This document shows positions 32,095 through 41,917 of a stretch of DNA of 64,000 nt, piece by piece; position 1 is the stretch's first letter; the number at the start of each line of letters is the position of its first letter. Source of the DNA: Stutzerimonas stutzeri TS44 (GTDB taxonomy: Bacteria; Pseudomonadota; Gammaproteobacteria; Pseudomonadales; Pseudomonadaceae); assembly GCA_000263395.1 (NCBI GenBank), contig AJXE01000002.1, forward strand, positions 186,001 through 250,000, read 5' to 3'. Position numbers and translations under genes: made by a program. Below the pieces are notes generated by a model. That model was not told where the DNA came from. It made no database searches and saw nothing but the letters and a program-made list of their open reading frames with translations.

Positions 32095-32469
32095 ATGCGT
32101 ATCCCCACCGCCATCAAGCTGCACAAGGCCTCGAAGACCCTGGAACTGGAGTACGGCGCCGACGAACGCTACGTGCTGAGCGCGGAATTCCTGCGCGTGC
32201 ATTCACCCTCGGCCGAGGTGCAGGGCCACGGCAATCCGGTGCTGCAGACCGGCAAGCTCAACGTCGGCCTGGACCAACTGGAACCGGCCGGCCAGTACGC
32301 GCTGAAGCTGACCTTCAGCGACGGCCACGACAGCGGCCTGTTCACCTGGGATTACCTGGAGCGCCTGGCGCTCGACCAGCAAGCGCTGTGGGAGGACTAC
32401 CTGCAGGCGCTGGAGCAGGCCGGCAAGTCGCGCGACCCGGATGAGTCGGTGGTCAAGCTGATGCTGTAA
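32095..32469 (+). CDS. DUF971 family protein
   Basis: This 124-residue cytoplasmic protein of the DUF971 family is related to the N-terminal domain of gamma-butyrobetaine hydroxylase. Features are IKLHKASKTLELEYGADERY, SAEFLRVHSPSAEVQGHG and the aromatic GLFTWDYLERL. In some proteins this fold binds zinc, but few Cys or His are present here. It directly follows hslVU in Pseudomonas genomes. The role is unknown. Confidence 0.85.
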   Translation: MRIPTAIKLHKASKTLELEYGADERYVLSAEFLRVHSPSAEVQGHGNPVLQTGKLNVGLDQLEPAGQYALKLTFSDGHDSGLFTWDYLERLALDQQALWEDYLQALEQAGKSRDPDESVVKLML

Positions 32470-32596
32470 GGACCGCTGCGACCGTCCGATGGAGCCGATG
32501 CCATCGGGCGGCGGATTGCTGTCTGCGTAATCGCAGCGGATGCTCGCGAGGAATGTGCAAAGCAACATCCACCCTACGTGCGGATGCGTTGCCCGC

Positions 32597-32872
32597 TCAG
32601 GCCAGCGCCTTGTCCAGCGCCCGCTCGATCTGCCCCTGGATGCTCGCGCCCATCGCCGACAGCAGCAGGCCCAGGTTGAGCTGCACCTTCACCCGGTCCT
32701 CGCCCACCTCGATCTGTCCGTCGGCGCCGCTGCGCTGCACCGCCAGCACGTCGCCCTGCCAGCGATAGTTGACGCCATACTCGCTGGCCAGGCGGCTGGC
32801 CAGTTGCTCGGCCTTGGCGCGGGCGGCTTCGCGACCGAGGCTGTGGGAACGCTCGACGATGATTCGGGACAT
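32597..32872 (-). CDS. Polyhydroxyalkanoic acid system family protein
   Basis: This 91-residue protein (RIIVERSHSLGREAARAKAE, YRWQGDVLAVQRSGADGQIE) matches the small family found beside PHA granule genes (the PA5062 position in P. aeruginosa). It is rich in charged helices and has no signal. In P. aeruginosa the phaC1-Z-C2-D-F-I genes lie between the DUF971 gene and this gene. Here that cluster is absent, so its function may be unrelated to PHA in this strain. Confidence 0.8.
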   Translation of the reverse strand: MSRIIVERSHSLGREAARAKAEQLASRLASEYGVNYRWQGDVLAVQRSGADGQIEVGEDRVKVQLNLGLLLSAMGASIQGQIERALDKALA

Positions 32873-33067
32873 GCCGACTCCTGACTGCAGGCCGATGAAC
32901 GGCCGGCACTATACAGCAGCCAGGACGGCAACGGACGGCGGCACTCGCAGCGGACCCGACCGTAATCAAGTTTTCCTGCATTAGCGCACCGGCGCGCCCT
33001 CGCACCTGAAGCGAGGTGCGGTCTTTTGGGTTTAGAATGCGCCGCACATTCTTCCGGTGACAGTGAC

Positions 33068-33838
33068 ATGACCGATCCACGCAAAGCGCATGACGCGGAA
33101 CCGACCACCCATTTCGGCTACAAGAACGTGCCGGAAAGCCAGAAGGCACAGAAGGTGGCCGAGGTGTTCCATTCCGTAGCCGCCAAGTACGACCTGATGA
33201 ACGACCTCATGTCCGGTGGCATCCACCGGCTGTGGAAGCGCTTCACCATCGAGCTGTCCGGCGCCCGCCCGGGCAATCGCATCCTCGATATAGCCGGCGG
33301 CACCGGTGACCTGACCCGGCAGTTCTCGCGCATCGTCGGCCCCACCGGTGAGGTGGTCCTGGCCGACATCAACGCCTCGATGCTCAAGGTCGGCCGCGAC
33401 AAGCTGCTGGACAAGGGCGTGGCCGGCAACGTCAAGTTCGTCCAGGCCGATGCCGAGAAGCTGCCCTTCCCGGACAACCACTTCGACGTGGTCACCATCG
33501 CCTTCGGCCTGCGCAACGTCACCCACAAGGAAGACGCCATCGCCTCCATGCTGCGCGTGCTCAAGCCGGGCGGCCGGCTGCTGGTGCTGGAGTTCTCCAA
33601 GCCGACCAACGCGCTGTTCTCCAAGGCCTACGACGCCTACTCGTTCAGCGCCCTGCCGCTGTTCGGCAAGCTGATCACCAATGACTCCGAGAGCTACCGC
33701 TACCTCGCCGAGTCGATCCGCATGCATCCCGACCAGGAAACCCTCAAGGGCATGATGCAGACCGCCGGTTTCGAGCGCGTGACCTACCACAACATGACCG
33801 GCGGCATCGTCGCGCTGCACCGGGGCATCAAGCCCTGA
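33068..33838 (+). CDS. ubiE: Ubiquinone/menaquinone C-methyltransferase UbiE
   Basis: This 256-residue SAM-dependent methyltransferase acts in ubiquinone (and menaquinone) synthesis. The family signature [20 protein letters not shown] is near residue 40, SAM motif [17 protein letters not shown] near 72, and [20 protein letters not shown] near 200. ATG 33068 gives the family start. It is the first gene of ubiE-ubiJ-ubiB, with the ubiE stop overlapping the ubiJ start by one base. Confidence 0.97.
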   Translation: MTDPRKAHDAEPTTHFGYKNVPESQKAQKVAEVFHSVAAKYDLMNDLMSGGIHRLWKRFTIELSGARPGNRILDIAGGTGDLTRQFSRIVGPTGEVVLADINASMLKVGRDKLLDKGVAGNVKFVQADAEKLPFPDNHFDVVTIAFGLRNVTHKEDAIASMLRVLKPGGRLLVLEFSKPTNALFSKAYDAYSFSALPLFGKLITNDSESYRYLAESIRMHPDQETLKGMMQTAGFERVTYHNMTGGIVALHRGIKP

Positions 33839-34461
33839 TGCTGCGCACAGCCCTGCTGGCCAGCGCCGAGCGCGGCCTCAACGGCATCCTGCGCCTGGAC
33901 CCGGCCGCACTGCCGCGGCTGGCCCGGCTCGGCGGCCGCATCATCGAGATCGAGTGCACGGCGCCCGCCTGGCGCCTGTTCATCCTCGCCGATGACGAGG
34001 GCCTGCGCCTGGCCTCGAGCTGGGCCAGCGACGCCGATTGCCGCCTGCGCGCGCCGGCGAGCAGCCTGCTCCGGCTCGCCGTCAGCCGCAACAAGACCGC
34101 CGTGCTGCACGGCCCGGATGTCGAGATCGACGGCGACAGCGGCGTGCTGATGAATCTCGCCGAGGTGCTGCAGGACCTCGAACTGGACTGGGAATACGAA
34201 CTCTCGCGCTGGCTCGGCCCGGTCGCCAGCCAACTGCTCGGTTCCAGCGTGCGCGCACCGCTGCGCTGGGCGCGCGACAGCGCCGACTCGCTACGCCTGG
34301 ACCTGGCCGACTACCTCAGCGAGGAAAGTCGCGCGCTGGTCGGCCAGGCCGAAGCCGAGGCGCGCTTCGCCGAGCTGGACGCACTGAAACTGGCCCTCGA
34401 CCGACTCGAGGCACGCGTCGAACGCCTCGCTCTCCACCTGCAACCAGATCAAGCCGAATGA
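33838..34461 (+). CDS. ubiJ: Ubiquinone biosynthesis accessory factor UbiJ
   Basis: This 207-residue protein has an SCP2-like lipid-binding domain (about 15-115) and a C-terminal helical, probably coiled-coil region ([20 protein letters not shown]). UbiJ binds hydrophobic ubiquinone intermediates and organises the Ubi complex. Its position between ubiE and ubiB is diagnostic, and the sequence itself is poorly conserved. It overlaps both neighbours. Confidence 0.9.
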   Translation: MLRTALLASAERGLNGILRLDPAALPRLARLGGRIIEIECTAPAWRLFILADDEGLRLASSWASDADCRLRAPASSLLRLAVSRNKTAVLHGPDVEIDGDSGVLMNLAEVLQDLELDWEYELSRWLGPVASQLLGSSVRAPLRWARDSADSLRLDLADYLSEESRALVGQAEAEARFAELDALKLALDRLEARVERLALHLQPDQAE

Positions 34462-36068
34462 AGCTGTTCGCCGCCACTGCCCGCCTGTTCCGTATCCTGC
34501 TGGTGGTGATCCGCTACCGCCTGGATGACATCCTGCTCGACCTGCCGATGCCCTGGTGGCTGCGCGCCACCAGCTACCTGCTGCCGTGGCGCTGGATTCC
34601 GCGGCGGCACAGCACGCTGTCGCGCGGCGCGCGCCTGCGCCTGGCGCTGGAGGGACTGGGGCCGATCTTCATCAAGTTCGGCCAGTTGCTGTCCACCCGC
34701 CGCGACCTGCTGCCGGCCGACCTCGCCGACGAGCTGGCCATGCTGCAGGACCGCGTACCGCCGTTCGACTCCGCGCAGGCCATCGCGCTGATCGAGCGGC
34801 AGCTCGGCGCGCCGGTCGGCGAGCTGTTCGCCCGCTTCGACAGCACACCGCTGGCCTCCGCCTCGGTGGCCCAGGTGCATGCCGCGCAGCTGCACAGTGG
34901 CGAGGAAGTCATCGTCAAGGTGGTGCGGCCGAACCTCAAGCCAGTCATCCGCCAGGATCTGGCCTGGCTGTTCATGCTGGCCAAGACCGCCGAACGGCTG
35001 TCCATCGACGCCCGCCGGCTGCACCTGGTGGAGGTGGTCGAGGATTACGCCCGGACCATCCATGACGAACTCGACCTGCTGCGCGAGGCGGCCAACGCCA
35101 GCCAGCTGCGGCGCAACTTCGAGGGCTCGCCGCTGCTCTACGTGCCGCAGATCCACTGGGACTACTGCCGCCCGCAGGTGCTGGTGATGGAGCGCATCTA
35201 CGGCGTGCCGGTCACCGACATGGCGGCGCTGGCGCGACAGAACACCGACATGCGCCAGCTCGCCGAGCGCGGCGTGGAGATCTTCTTCACCCAGGTGTTC
35301 CGCGACAGTTTCTTCCACGCCGACATGCACCCGGGCAACATCTTCGTCAGCACCCAGCAGCCGTGGAGCCCGCAGTACATCGCGGTGGATTTTGGCATCG
35401 TCGGCAGCCTGACGCCCGAGGATCAGGACTATCTGGCGCGCAACCTGATGGCCTTCTTCAAGCGCGACTACCGCAAGGTGGCGCAGCTGCACATCGACTC
35501 GGGCTGGGTCCCGGCGGAAACCAAGGTCAACGAATTCGAGGCGGCGATCCGTACCGTCTGCGAGCCGATCTTCGAGAAGCCGCTCAAGGACATCTCCTTC
35601 GGCCAGCTGCTGGTGCGCCTGTTCCAGGTCGCGCGACGCTTCAACATGGAAGTGCAGCCGCAGCTGGTGCTGCTGCAGAAGACCCTGCTGAACATCGAGG
35701 GCCTGGGCCGCGAGTTGTATCCGCAGCTGGACCTCTGGACCACCGCCCAGCCCTATCTGGAACGCTGGATGCGTGAACGCATGGGTCCGCGCCAGTTGCT
35801 GAAGAACGTGCATGCGCAGATCGAACAGGTTCCGCACCTGGCGCACATGACGCGCGAGCTGCTCGAACGCATGGCCCACCCGCACGCCGACAACCTGCCG
35901 TCGTCGTGGCGCGCGCGCAACCACGGCTGGCCGCTGCGGCTGCTCGGCGCGCTGCTGCTGGGCAGCGGCGCCACGCTCGCCGCCAGCGCCGAGCATCTGG
36001 CCAGCGTGCAAACCTGGCCGGCCTGGGTGATGCTGGTGGCCGGCACGTACATCGTCGTGCGCCGATAG
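34458..36068 (+). CDS. ubiB: Ubiquinone biosynthesis kinase-like ATPase UbiB
   Basis: This 536-residue ABC1/ADCK-family protein has the KxGQ motif in [16 protein letters not shown] near residue 70, the alanine-rich loop [15 protein letters not shown] near 133, the catalytic [11 protein letters not shown] near 290 and DFG in [11 protein letters not shown] near 312. Two hydrophobic C-terminal segments (about 490-535) anchor it in the inner membrane. It supports extraction or processing of ubiquinone precursors. Its start overlaps the ubiJ stop by 4 bases. Confidence 0.97.
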   Translation: MKLFAATARLFRILLVVIRYRLDDILLDLPMPWWLRATSYLLPWRWIPRRHSTLSRGARLRLALEGLGPIFIKFGQLLSTRRDLLPADLADELAMLQDRVPPFDSAQAIALIERQLGAPVGELFARFDSTPLASASVAQVHAAQLHSGEEVIVKVVRPNLKPVIRQDLAWLFMLAKTAERLSIDARRLHLVEVVEDYARTIHDELDLLREAANASQLRRNFEGSPLLYVPQIHWDYCRPQVLVMERIYGVPVTDMAALARQNTDMRQLAERGVEIFFTQVFRDSFFHADMHPGNIFVSTQQPWSPQYIAVDFGIVGSLTPEDQDYLARNLMAFFKRDYRKVAQLHIDSGWVPAETKVNEFEAAIRTVCEPIFEKPLKDISFGQLLVRLFQVARRFNMEVQPQLVLLQKTLLNIEGLGRELYPQLDLWTTAQPYLERWMRERMGPRQLLKNVHAQIEQVPHLAHMTRELLERMAHPHADNLPSSWRARNHGWPLRLLGALLLGSGATLAASAEHLASVQTWPAWVMLVAGTYIVVRR

Positions 36069-36117
36069 CCAGGGTCGATGGGGGCTGGCACACTTGGCGC
36101 ACTCAGCGGAGAGATCG

Positions 36118-36513
36118 ATGAACTGGCTGGACGAGATCAACTGGAATAGCGACGGACTGGTCCCGGCGATCGCCCAGGACCACAAGACCGGCCGCGTGCT
36201 GATGATGGCCTGGATGAACCGCGAGGCGCTGACACTGACCGCCCGCGAGCAGCGCGCCATCTACTGGTCACGCTCGCGCGGCAAGCTGTGGCGTAAGGGC
36301 GAGGAGTCTGGCCACGTGCAGAAGCTGCACGAGCTGCGCCTGGACTGCGACGCCGACGTGATCATCCTGCTGGTCGAGCAGATCGGCGGCATCGCCTGCC
36401 ATACCGGCCGCGAGAGCTGCTTCTACCGGGTATTCGAGAACGATGCCTGGAAGGTCGTCGAGCCGGTCCTCAAAGACCCGCACACCATCTATGCGGAGCA
36501 CAAGCATGAGTGA
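36118..36513 (+). CDS. hisI: Phosphoribosyl-AMP cyclohydrolase HisI
   Basis: This 131-residue enzyme catalyses histidine step 3, opening the adenine ring of PR-AMP. The zinc/magnesium site is visible in [18 protein letters not shown] and [16 protein letters not shown] (three Cys). The substrate region is [20 protein letters not shown]. It is the stand-alone form, not fused to HisE. The stop overlaps the hisE start by 8 bases. Confidence 0.97.
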   Translation: MNWLDEINWNSDGLVPAIAQDHKTGRVLMMAWMNREALTLTAREQRAIYWSRSRGKLWRKGEESGHVQKLHELRLDCDADVIILLVEQIGGIACHTGRESCFYRVFENDAWKVVEPVLKDPHTIYAEHKHE

Positions 36514-36838
36514 CACCTTCAGCCGGCTGGCCGAGGTACTGGAAGCGCGCAAGGGCGCCGTACCGGACAGCTCCTACGTGGCCAGCCTGTATCACAAGGG
36601 GCTGAACAAGATTCTCGAAAAGGTCGGCGAGGAATCGGTGGAAACCATCCTCGCCGCCAAGGACGCCGCCAGCAGCGGCGACTGCAGCGATCTTATCTAC
36701 GAAACCGCCGACCTGTGGTTCCACAGCCTGGTCATGCTCGCCGCCCTCGGCCAGCATCCCCAGGCGGTGCTGGACGAACTGGACCGGCGCTTCGGTCTCT
36801 CCGGGCACGCGGAAAAAGCCGCGCGTCCGCAAACCTGA
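36506..36838 (+). CDS. hisE: Phosphoribosyl-ATP pyrophosphatase HisE
   Basis: This 110-residue all-helical MazG-fold enzyme removes pyrophosphate from PR-ATP (histidine step 2). Metal-binding acids are in [19 protein letters not shown] near 38 and [17 protein letters not shown] near 63. The C-terminus ([11 protein letters not shown]) is variable. It follows hisI with overlap and precedes tatA by 21 bases, the standard Pseudomonas order. Confidence 0.96.
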   Translation: MSDTFSRLAEVLEARKGAVPDSSYVASLYHKGLNKILEKVGEESVETILAAKDAASSGDCSDLIYETADLWFHSLVMLAALGQHPQAVLDELDRRFGLSGHAEKAARPQT

Positions 36839-36859
36839 TCCACTCCGGAGTATCAAATC

Positions 36860-37090
36860 ATGGGTCTTGGCGGCATTAGCATCTGGCAACTCCTGATCAT
36901 CCTGCTCATCGTCATCATGCTGTTCGGCACCAAGCGCCTCAAGGGCCTGGGCTCCGACCTCGGCGATGCGATCAAGGGCTTTCGCAAGTCAATGGGCACC
37001 GACGACGACAAGCCAGGCGTCGAGGAAAAGCCCGGGCAGACCATCGACGCCCAGGCACGCAAGGTCGAAGAACCGACCCGCAAAGACTAG
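36860..37090 (+). CDS. tatA: Tat translocase subunit TatA
   Basis: This 76-residue protein has one N-terminal membrane helix ([18 protein letters not shown]), the [14 protein letters not shown] amphipathic hinge, and a charged, disordered tail. It oligomerises to form the twin-arginine translocation pore. It is the first gene of tatABC. Confidence 0.97.
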   Translation: MGLGGISIWQLLIILLIVIMLFGTKRLKGLGSDLGDAIKGFRKSMGTDDDKPGVEEKPGQTIDAQARKVEEPTRKD

Positions 37091-37165
37091 TCGTCCGCAG
37101 CCCCTACAGCCTGAGCAGCGCTCGGGCTGCCGGCGCGCACCTTCCCTGATGATGAGCACGTCCTG

Positions 37166-37567
37166 ATGTTCGATATCGGTTTTACCGAACTGCTTCTGGT
37201 CGGTCTGGTGGCCCTGGTGGTGCTGGGGCCGGAACGCCTGCCCGGAGCCGTTCGTACCACCGGCCTGTGGGTCGGCCGCCTGAAACGCAGCTTCAGCAAC
37301 ATCAAGGCCGAGGTCGAGCGCGAGATCGGCGCCGACGAGATTCGTCGCCAACTGCACAACGAACGCATCCTCGACCTCGAACGCGAGATGAAGCAGAGCA
37401 TCATGCCCCCGGCTTCGACCAGCGGCAGTTCCGCGGCATCCACAGCCGCCGCAGCCCCCGTGGCCGATGCAGTCGCCAGCACCCCCGCTGCCGCGCCGGC
37501 GCCCGAGCCCGCCAAACCCGCCGAGCCGGCGCCCGTTACCCGTCCTGACAGATCGCCAGAACCATGA
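37166..37567 (+). CDS. tatB: Tat translocase subunit TatB
   Basis: This 133-residue protein has the family start [20 protein letters not shown] and the conserved [21 protein letters not shown] long amphipathic helix (about 25-80) is followed by an Ala/Pro-rich tail ([20 protein letters not shown]). It works with TatC in signal-peptide recognition. The stop overlaps the tatC start by 4 bases. Confidence 0.97.
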   Translation: MFDIGFTELLLVGLVALVVLGPERLPGAVRTTGLWVGRLKRSFSNIKAEVEREIGADEIRRQLHNERILDLEREMKQSIMPPASTSGSSAASTAAAAPVADAVASTPAAAPAPEPAKPAEPAPVTRPDRSPEP

Positions 37568-38364
37568 GCAAGCCTTCCCTCGACGATCAGGAAATGCCGC
37601 TGATCGCCCACCTGACCGAACTGCGCAAGCGCCTGCTGCGCTGCGTGATCGCGATACTGGCGCTGTTCGGCGGCCTGTTCTACTTCTCCCAGCAGATCTA
37701 CGCGCTGGTCGCCGCCCCGCTGCGCGCCTACCTGCCCGAAGGCGCGACGATGATCGCCACGGGCGTCGCCTCGCCGTTCCTGACGCCGTTCAAGCTGACC
37801 CTGATGGTCGCGCTGTTCCTCTCGATGCCGATCATCCTGTACCAGATCTGGGGCTTTATCGCCCCGGGGCTGTACAAGCACGAGAAGCGCATCGCCGTGC
37901 CGCTGCTGGTGTCGAGCATCTTCCTGTTCTATGCCGGCATGGCCTTCGCCTATTTCGTGGTGTTCCCGATCATGTTCGGCTTCTTCGCCAGCGTGACGCC
38001 CGAGGGCGTGGCGATGATGACCGACATCGGCCAGTACCTGGATTTCGTCCTCACGCTGTTCTTCGCCTTCGGCGTGGCGTTCGAGATTCCGGTGGCGACC
38101 TTCCTGCTGATCTGGGTCGGCATTGTCGATGTCGCCACCCTGCGCAAGAGCCGCCCCTACGTGATCGTCGGCTGCTTCGCCATCGGCATGGTGCTGACCC
38201 CGCCGGACGTGTTCTCGCAGACCCTGCTGGCGGTGCCGATGTGGCTGCTGTTCGAGGCCGGCGTGCTCTGCGGCAGCATGATCAAGAAGCGCGAGGAGGC
38301 CGGGTTCGAGGACGAGCAATCGCCGTCGGACGCCGACAGTCAGCCGCCCGCTCCGCGCCCGTGA
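37564..38364 (+). CDS. tatC: Tat translocase subunit TatC
   Basis: This 266-residue polytopic protein has six membrane helices. Signature regions are [20 protein letters not shown] near residue 10, [20 protein letters not shown] and [17 protein letters not shown], and [20 protein letters not shown] near 220. It is the receptor for twin-arginine signal peptides. The C-terminus is a charged cytoplasmic tail. The stop overlaps the GTG start of rsmE. Confidence 0.97.
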   Translation: MSKPSLDDQEMPLIAHLTELRKRLLRCVIAILALFGGLFYFSQQIYALVAAPLRAYLPEGATMIATGVASPFLTPFKLTLMVALFLSMPIILYQIWGFIAPGLYKHEKRIAVPLLVSSIFLFYAGMAFAYFVVFPIMFGFFASVTPEGVAMMTDIGQYLDFVLTLFFAFGVAFEIPVATFLLIWVGIVDVATLRKSRPYVIVGCFAIGMVLTPPDVFSQTLLAVPMWLLFEAGVLCGSMIKKREEAGFEDEQSPSDADSQPPAPRP

Positions 38365-39068
38365 ACCTGCTGCTGCTCGAGCCGGCGGACTTCATCGCCG
38401 AGCGCCGCGTGTTGCTGCGCGACCGGCGCCTGACCCACCTGCAGGACGTGCACCGCGCCGAGCCCGGCGCGACGCTGCGGGTCGGCCTGCTGGACGGCGC
38501 GATGGGGCGCGGCCGGCTGCTGCGCCTGACGAACGACGAGGCCGAACTCGAGGTCGAACTCGACCAGCCGCCGCCGGCGAAACTGCCGCTCACCCTGCTG
38601 CTCGCCCTACCCCGGCCGAAGATGCTCAAGCGTGTGCTGCAGACCGTGGCCAGCATGGGCGTACCGCGGCTGGTGCTGCTCAACAGCTACCGGGTGGAAA
38701 AAAGCTTCTGGCAGACGCCCTTTCTCGAACCGGCGGCGATCCGCGAACAGCTGATCCTCGGCCTGGAGCAGGCCCGCGACACCGTGCTGCCGGACGTCAT
38801 CATCGAGAAACGCTTCAAGCCCTTCGTCGAGGATCGTCTGCCGCAACTGGCTGCCGGCACCCTCGGGCTGGTCGGCCACCCCGGCGCTTATCCGGCCTGC
38901 CCGCGCGCCGTCGCGGGTCCGGTGACGCTCGCCATCGGCCCGGAGGGTGGCTGGATTCCCTACGAAGTGGACAAACTCGCCGAAGCCGGCCTGCAGCCAG
39001 TGCAGCTGGGCGAGCGCATCCTGCGGGTGGAAACAGCGGTCAGCGCGCTGCTGGCGCGGTTGTTCTAA
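38361..39068 (+). CDS. rsmE: 16S rRNA (uracil1498-N3)-methyltransferase RsmE
   Basis: This 235-residue SPOUT methyltransferase has an N-terminal PUA-like domain ([20 protein letters not shown]) and the C-terminal knot ([40 protein letters not shown]). The start is GTG at 38361, overlapping the tatC stop. The last 17 bases of the gene (39050-39066) recur exactly at 40034-40050, on the far side of the DUF4198 gene. The present 3' end may therefore be a replaced one. Confidence 0.95.
   Translation: MNLLLLEPADFIAERRVLLRDRRLTHLQDVHRAEPGATLRVGLLDGAMGRGRLLRLTNDEAELEVELDQPPPAKLPLTLLLALPRPKMLKRVLQTVASMGVPRLVLLNSYRVEKSFWQTPFLEPAAIREQLILGLEQARDTVLPDVIIEKRFKPFVEDRLPQLAAGTLGLVGHPGAYPACPRAVAGPVTLAIGPEGGWIPYEVDKLAEAGLQPVQLGERILRVETAVSALLARLF
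39050..39066. repeat. 17-bp direct repeat, copy 1 (end of rsmE)
   Basis: GCTGGCGCGGTTGTTCT covers the last codons of rsmE (LARLF) and the first base of its TAA. It is identical to 40034-40050. Confidence 0.9.
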
Positions 39069-39154
39069 CAGCCTCGGCACCTCCCCGGGCCCGCCCGGGC
39101 GGTTTACACCCTGCGTATAATCCGGCTCCCACTGACTTTTTTGACCGAGTTTTC

Positions 39155-39982
39155 ATGCCCATCAAACAAGCCGGCCTGGCGCTCTTGCTCGCCGCCGCTG
39201 CGGCGGGCGCGCATGCCCATGTGCCATTTCTGAAGCCCAATCAGTTCACCGTCGAACACGACCGATTTCAGGTCGAGTCATCGTTCACCGAGTTTCCCTT
39301 TCAGGCCGATTTCGCGATGGATTCACCGGGGTTCGCTGTGGTGGCACCCGATGGCAGCCTGTCGGCGATTACGCCTTCGGCAAAAACCAAGGCAGCCGTT
39401 TATCTGCAACCTCAACTGGATCGCGAGGGCAGCTACCGCATTACTACCGGCGTGCGCAAAGGGCCGATCTACAAGGCGGTTGAAACCGCTGAGGCCAGGC
39501 TGTATTTCTCGGACGACATCGCCCACCACCAGGGTGTGCCGACCTCCTTGGCCTACTTCAGCCGTGCCGACGTGTACGTAGGCAAAGGTGCGACCGCTTA
39601 TGCGCCCCGCTTTTTGAACGAGGGGGTTGAAATCATCCCGTTGTCGTCGCCTCACCAATTGGTAAAAGGTGTGGCCAGCCTGTTTCAGGTGCTGCGCGAC
39701 GGCCAGCCGGTGGCAGGCGCGCGGGTGATTGTGGTGGCTGACGGTGAGCATTTTCGCAAACACCGCATCGGTGATCTCTACGATGTGGAAAACCGCCGCA
39801 GCAGCAATATCGTGGCCGATGCGCAAGGTAAATTCAGTTTCACGCCGCAATATGCTGGGCTGAATTACCTGCTCGTCACTATTCATCAGAAGATCAACCG
39901 CGATCTCTGGCATAGCCATAATGCTGCGCTGACGCTGGAAGTCAGTCTTGCGGCTGAATCAATAAGGACAGATCTCGATTAG
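39155..39982 (+). CDS. DUF4198 periplasmic protein
   Basis: This 275-residue protein has a Sec signal peptide (LALLLAAAAAGAHA). The DUF4198 opening HVPFLKPNQFTVEHDRFQVE (His-rich at the mature N-terminus) follows, then a second beta domain with SLFQVLRDGQPVAGARVIVV (an Ig-like carboxypeptidase-regulatory style) and a His-containing tail RDLWHSHNAALTLEVSL. Family members are periplasmic and often sit near metal-uptake genes. No partner is present here. Base composition is visibly lower in GC than in the neighbours, and the gene is bracketed by a 17-bp repeat of the rsmE end. TATAAT at 39116 may be its -10. Confidence 0.8.
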   Translation: MPIKQAGLALLLAAAAAGAHAHVPFLKPNQFTVEHDRFQVESSFTEFPFQADFAMDSPGFAVVAPDGSLSAITPSAKTKAAVYLQPQLDREGSYRITTGVRKGPIYKAVETAEARLYFSDDIAHHQGVPTSLAYFSRADVYVGKGATAYAPRFLNEGVEIIPLSSPHQLVKGVASLFQVLRDGQPVAGARVIVVADGEHFRKHRIGDLYDVENRRSSNIVADAQGKFSFTPQYAGLNYLLVTIHQKINRDLWHSHNAALTLEVSLAAESIRTDLD

Positions 39983-40033
39983 CTGTTCAGAGGGCACGAA
40001 AACACGCCCGCTTTATTGCAGAAACCTGACCCG

Positions 40034-40050
40034 GCTGGCGCGGTTGTTCT
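40034..40050. repeat. 17-bp direct repeat, copy 2 (rsmE-like end)
   Basis: This is an identical copy of 39050-39066. Read in the rsmE frame it encodes LARLF followed by TGA at 40050-40052, only three bases from the convergent dtd stop. This suggests it is the original rsmE terminus. Confidence 0.88.
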
Positions 40051-40055
40051 GAGGT

Positions 40056-40493
40056 TCAGCTCTCCAGCAGGAAGGTCACCGGGCCGTCGTTCTGCAGATG
40101 CACCTGCATGTCGGCACCGAAGCGCCCGCAGGCGACCTGCGAATGCTGCCGGCAGGCCTGCGCCAGCAGGTAGTCGTAGAGCGCCTCGCCCTGCGCCGGC
40201 GGCGCCGCGCTGGAAAAGCCCGGGCGCAGGCCGCTGCGGGTGTCGGCGGCGAGGGTGAACTGCGACACCAGCAGCAGGCCGCCACCGACATCCTTCAGCG
40301 AGCGGTTCATACGCCCTTTGGCATCGGAAAAGACACGGTAGTTGAGCAGCTTGTGCAGGAGCTTGTCGGCCCGCGCCTGGTCGTCCTCGCGCTCCACGCC
40401 GATCAGTACCAGCAGGCCCTGATCGATCGCCCCGACCACCTCACCCGCCACCTCCACCCGCGCCTGGCGCACCCGCTGCAGCAGCGCCTTCAT
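40056..40493 (-). CDS. dtd: D-aminoacyl-tRNA deacylase
   Basis: This 145-residue enzyme hydrolyses D-amino acids, and mischarged Gly, from tRNA. The family motifs [20 protein letters not shown] (SQxT) near residue 78 and the C-terminal [11 protein letters not shown] (GPVT, cross-subunit Gly-cisPro) are both present. It is coupled to pip: its ATG overlaps the pip stop by one base. Confidence 0.97.
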   Translation of the reverse strand: MKALLQRVRQARVEVAGEVVGAIDQGLLVLIGVEREDDQARADKLLHKLLNYRVFSDAKGRMNRSLKDVGGGLLLVSQFTLAADTRSGLRPGFSSAAPPAQGEALYDYLLAQACRQHSQVACGRFGADMQVHLQNDGPVTFLLES

Positions 40494-41467
40494 CAGGCGT
40501 CATCCGCCGGCGGCACCTTGGTCAGGCGCTGCGCGATGTCGGCCGCGGCGCGCACCAGCGCGTCGGTGATGCCGCATTCGGCCGCCGAGTGGCCGGCGTC
40601 GCGGATGATCTGCAGCTCGCTCTCGGGCCACGCCTGATGCAGCGCCCAGGCGTTGTCCAGCGGGCAGATGGCGTCGTAGCGGCCATGCACGATGATGCCG
40701 GGCAGATGAGCGATGCGCGGCATGTCGCGCAGCAACTGGTTGGGTTGGAGAAAGGCCTGGTTGACGAAGTAGTGGCATTCGATGCGCGCCATCGACAGCG
40801 CGCGATGGGGATCACCGAAACGCTCCACAACCTGCGGATTGGGCCGCAGCGTGGCGGTGCGGCCTTCCCAGCACGACCAGGCCTTGGCCGCATGCATCTG
40901 CGCGATCTGGTCGCTGCCGGTCAGGCGCTGGTAGAAGGCCTGCATCAGGTCGCCGCGCTCCTCCGGCGGAATCGGTGCGACGAAGTCTTCCCAGTAGTCG
41001 GGGAACAGCCGGCTCGCGCCCTCCTGGTAGAACCAGGCCAGTTCCTGCGGGCGGCAGAGGAAGATGCCGCGCAGGATCAGCGCGTGCACGTGCGCCGGAT
41101 GCGCCTGGGCGTAGGCCAGCGACAGCGTCGAACCCCAGGAGCCGCCGAACAGCACCCACTTGTCGATGCCGAGGAATTCACGAATGCGCTGCATGTCGGC
41201 GATCAGGTGGGCGGTGGTGTTGTTCTCCAGGCTCGCGTGCGGCGTCGAGCGCCCGCAGCCGCGCTGGTCGAAGGTGATGATGCGATAGACGTTGGGGTCG
41301 AAGAAGCGCCGGCTCAGCGCGTCGCAGCCGCCGCCGGGGCCGCCATGCACGAACAGCACCGGCAGGCCATCCGGAGTACCGCTCTCGTCGACATAGAGCA
41401 CATGCGGTTCCTGTACCGCCAACTCGTGTCGCGCATAGGGTTTGATCTCCGGATACAAGGTCTGCAT
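40493..41467 (-). CDS. pip: Prolyl iminopeptidase
   Basis: This 324-residue S33-family serine peptidase removes N-terminal proline. The oxyanion region [20 protein letters not shown] is near 38, the nucleophile elbow [19 protein letters not shown] near 107, Asp in [11 protein letters not shown] and His in [12 protein letters not shown]. It is cytoplasmic. It is first of a two-gene unit with dtd. Confidence 0.95.
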   Translation of the reverse strand: MQTLYPEIKPYARHELAVQEPHVLYVDESGTPDGLPVLFVHGGPGGGCDALSRRFFDPNVYRIITFDQRGCGRSTPHASLENNTTAHLIADMQRIREFLGIDKWVLFGGSWGSTLSLAYAQAHPAHVHALILRGIFLCRPQELAWFYQEGASRLFPDYWEDFVAPIPPEERGDLMQAFYQRLTGSDQIAQMHAAKAWSCWEGRTATLRPNPQVVERFGDPHRALSMARIECHYFVNQAFLQPNQLLRDMPRIAHLPGIIVHGRYDAICPLDNAWALHQAWPESELQIIRDAGHSAAECGITDALVRAAADIAQRLTKVPPADDA

Positions 41468-41579
41468 GGCTCACTCCGATCTGCGTGGCGGGCGGTGGCC
41501 CGCGGACATGCCCGGCATCATAGCGGGGTTCGCCGGCACGAGCATGCTGGTGCGCGCAGGCGCCGCGCCGGGCGGGCGT

Positions 41580-41834
41580 TTACTTCAGACCCTTGCCGGA
41601 AAACATCATCACCTTGTCACCGGCGAACTGGACGCTGATGAAGCGGTTCTTGTCGCCCCAGGTGCAGCTGGACATGCCCAGCGCGCCCGCGCATTCCTCC
41701 GGTTTGCCGAGCATCTGCTCGACCTCGACACGCGGCATGCCGGGCTTGAGCCTGGCGAAATTGTCCTGGGTGATCTTGCTGCAGGCGCCGAGCAGCAGGG
41801 CGATGGCGATCAGGGCGGAAAAACGCAACGGCAT
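41580..41834 (-). CDS. Small outer-membrane lipoprotein, OmlA/SmpA-like
   Basis: This 84-residue protein has a lipoprotein signal (MPLRFSALIAIALLLGACSK, lipobox LGAC, lipidated Cys18). The mature part follows the SmpA/OmlA pattern: NFARLKPGMPRVEVEQMLGK, then Cys pair CAGALGMSSCTW and RFISVQFAGDKV. It is too short to be the full BamE. Function is unknown. It is a single gene with AAGGAGCTTGACCC upstream. Confidence 0.8.
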   Translation of the reverse strand: MPLRFSALIAIALLLGACSKITQDNFARLKPGMPRVEVEQMLGKPEECAGALGMSSCTWGDKNRFISVQFAGDKVMMFSGKGLK

Positions 41835-41917
41835 GGGTCAAGCTCCTTGTCAGATAGGAAAAGACTAGCGTCTGGCCGGCAAATTTGTCGCGCGCAGGCC
41901 AGTCAACCCGGTCACAT

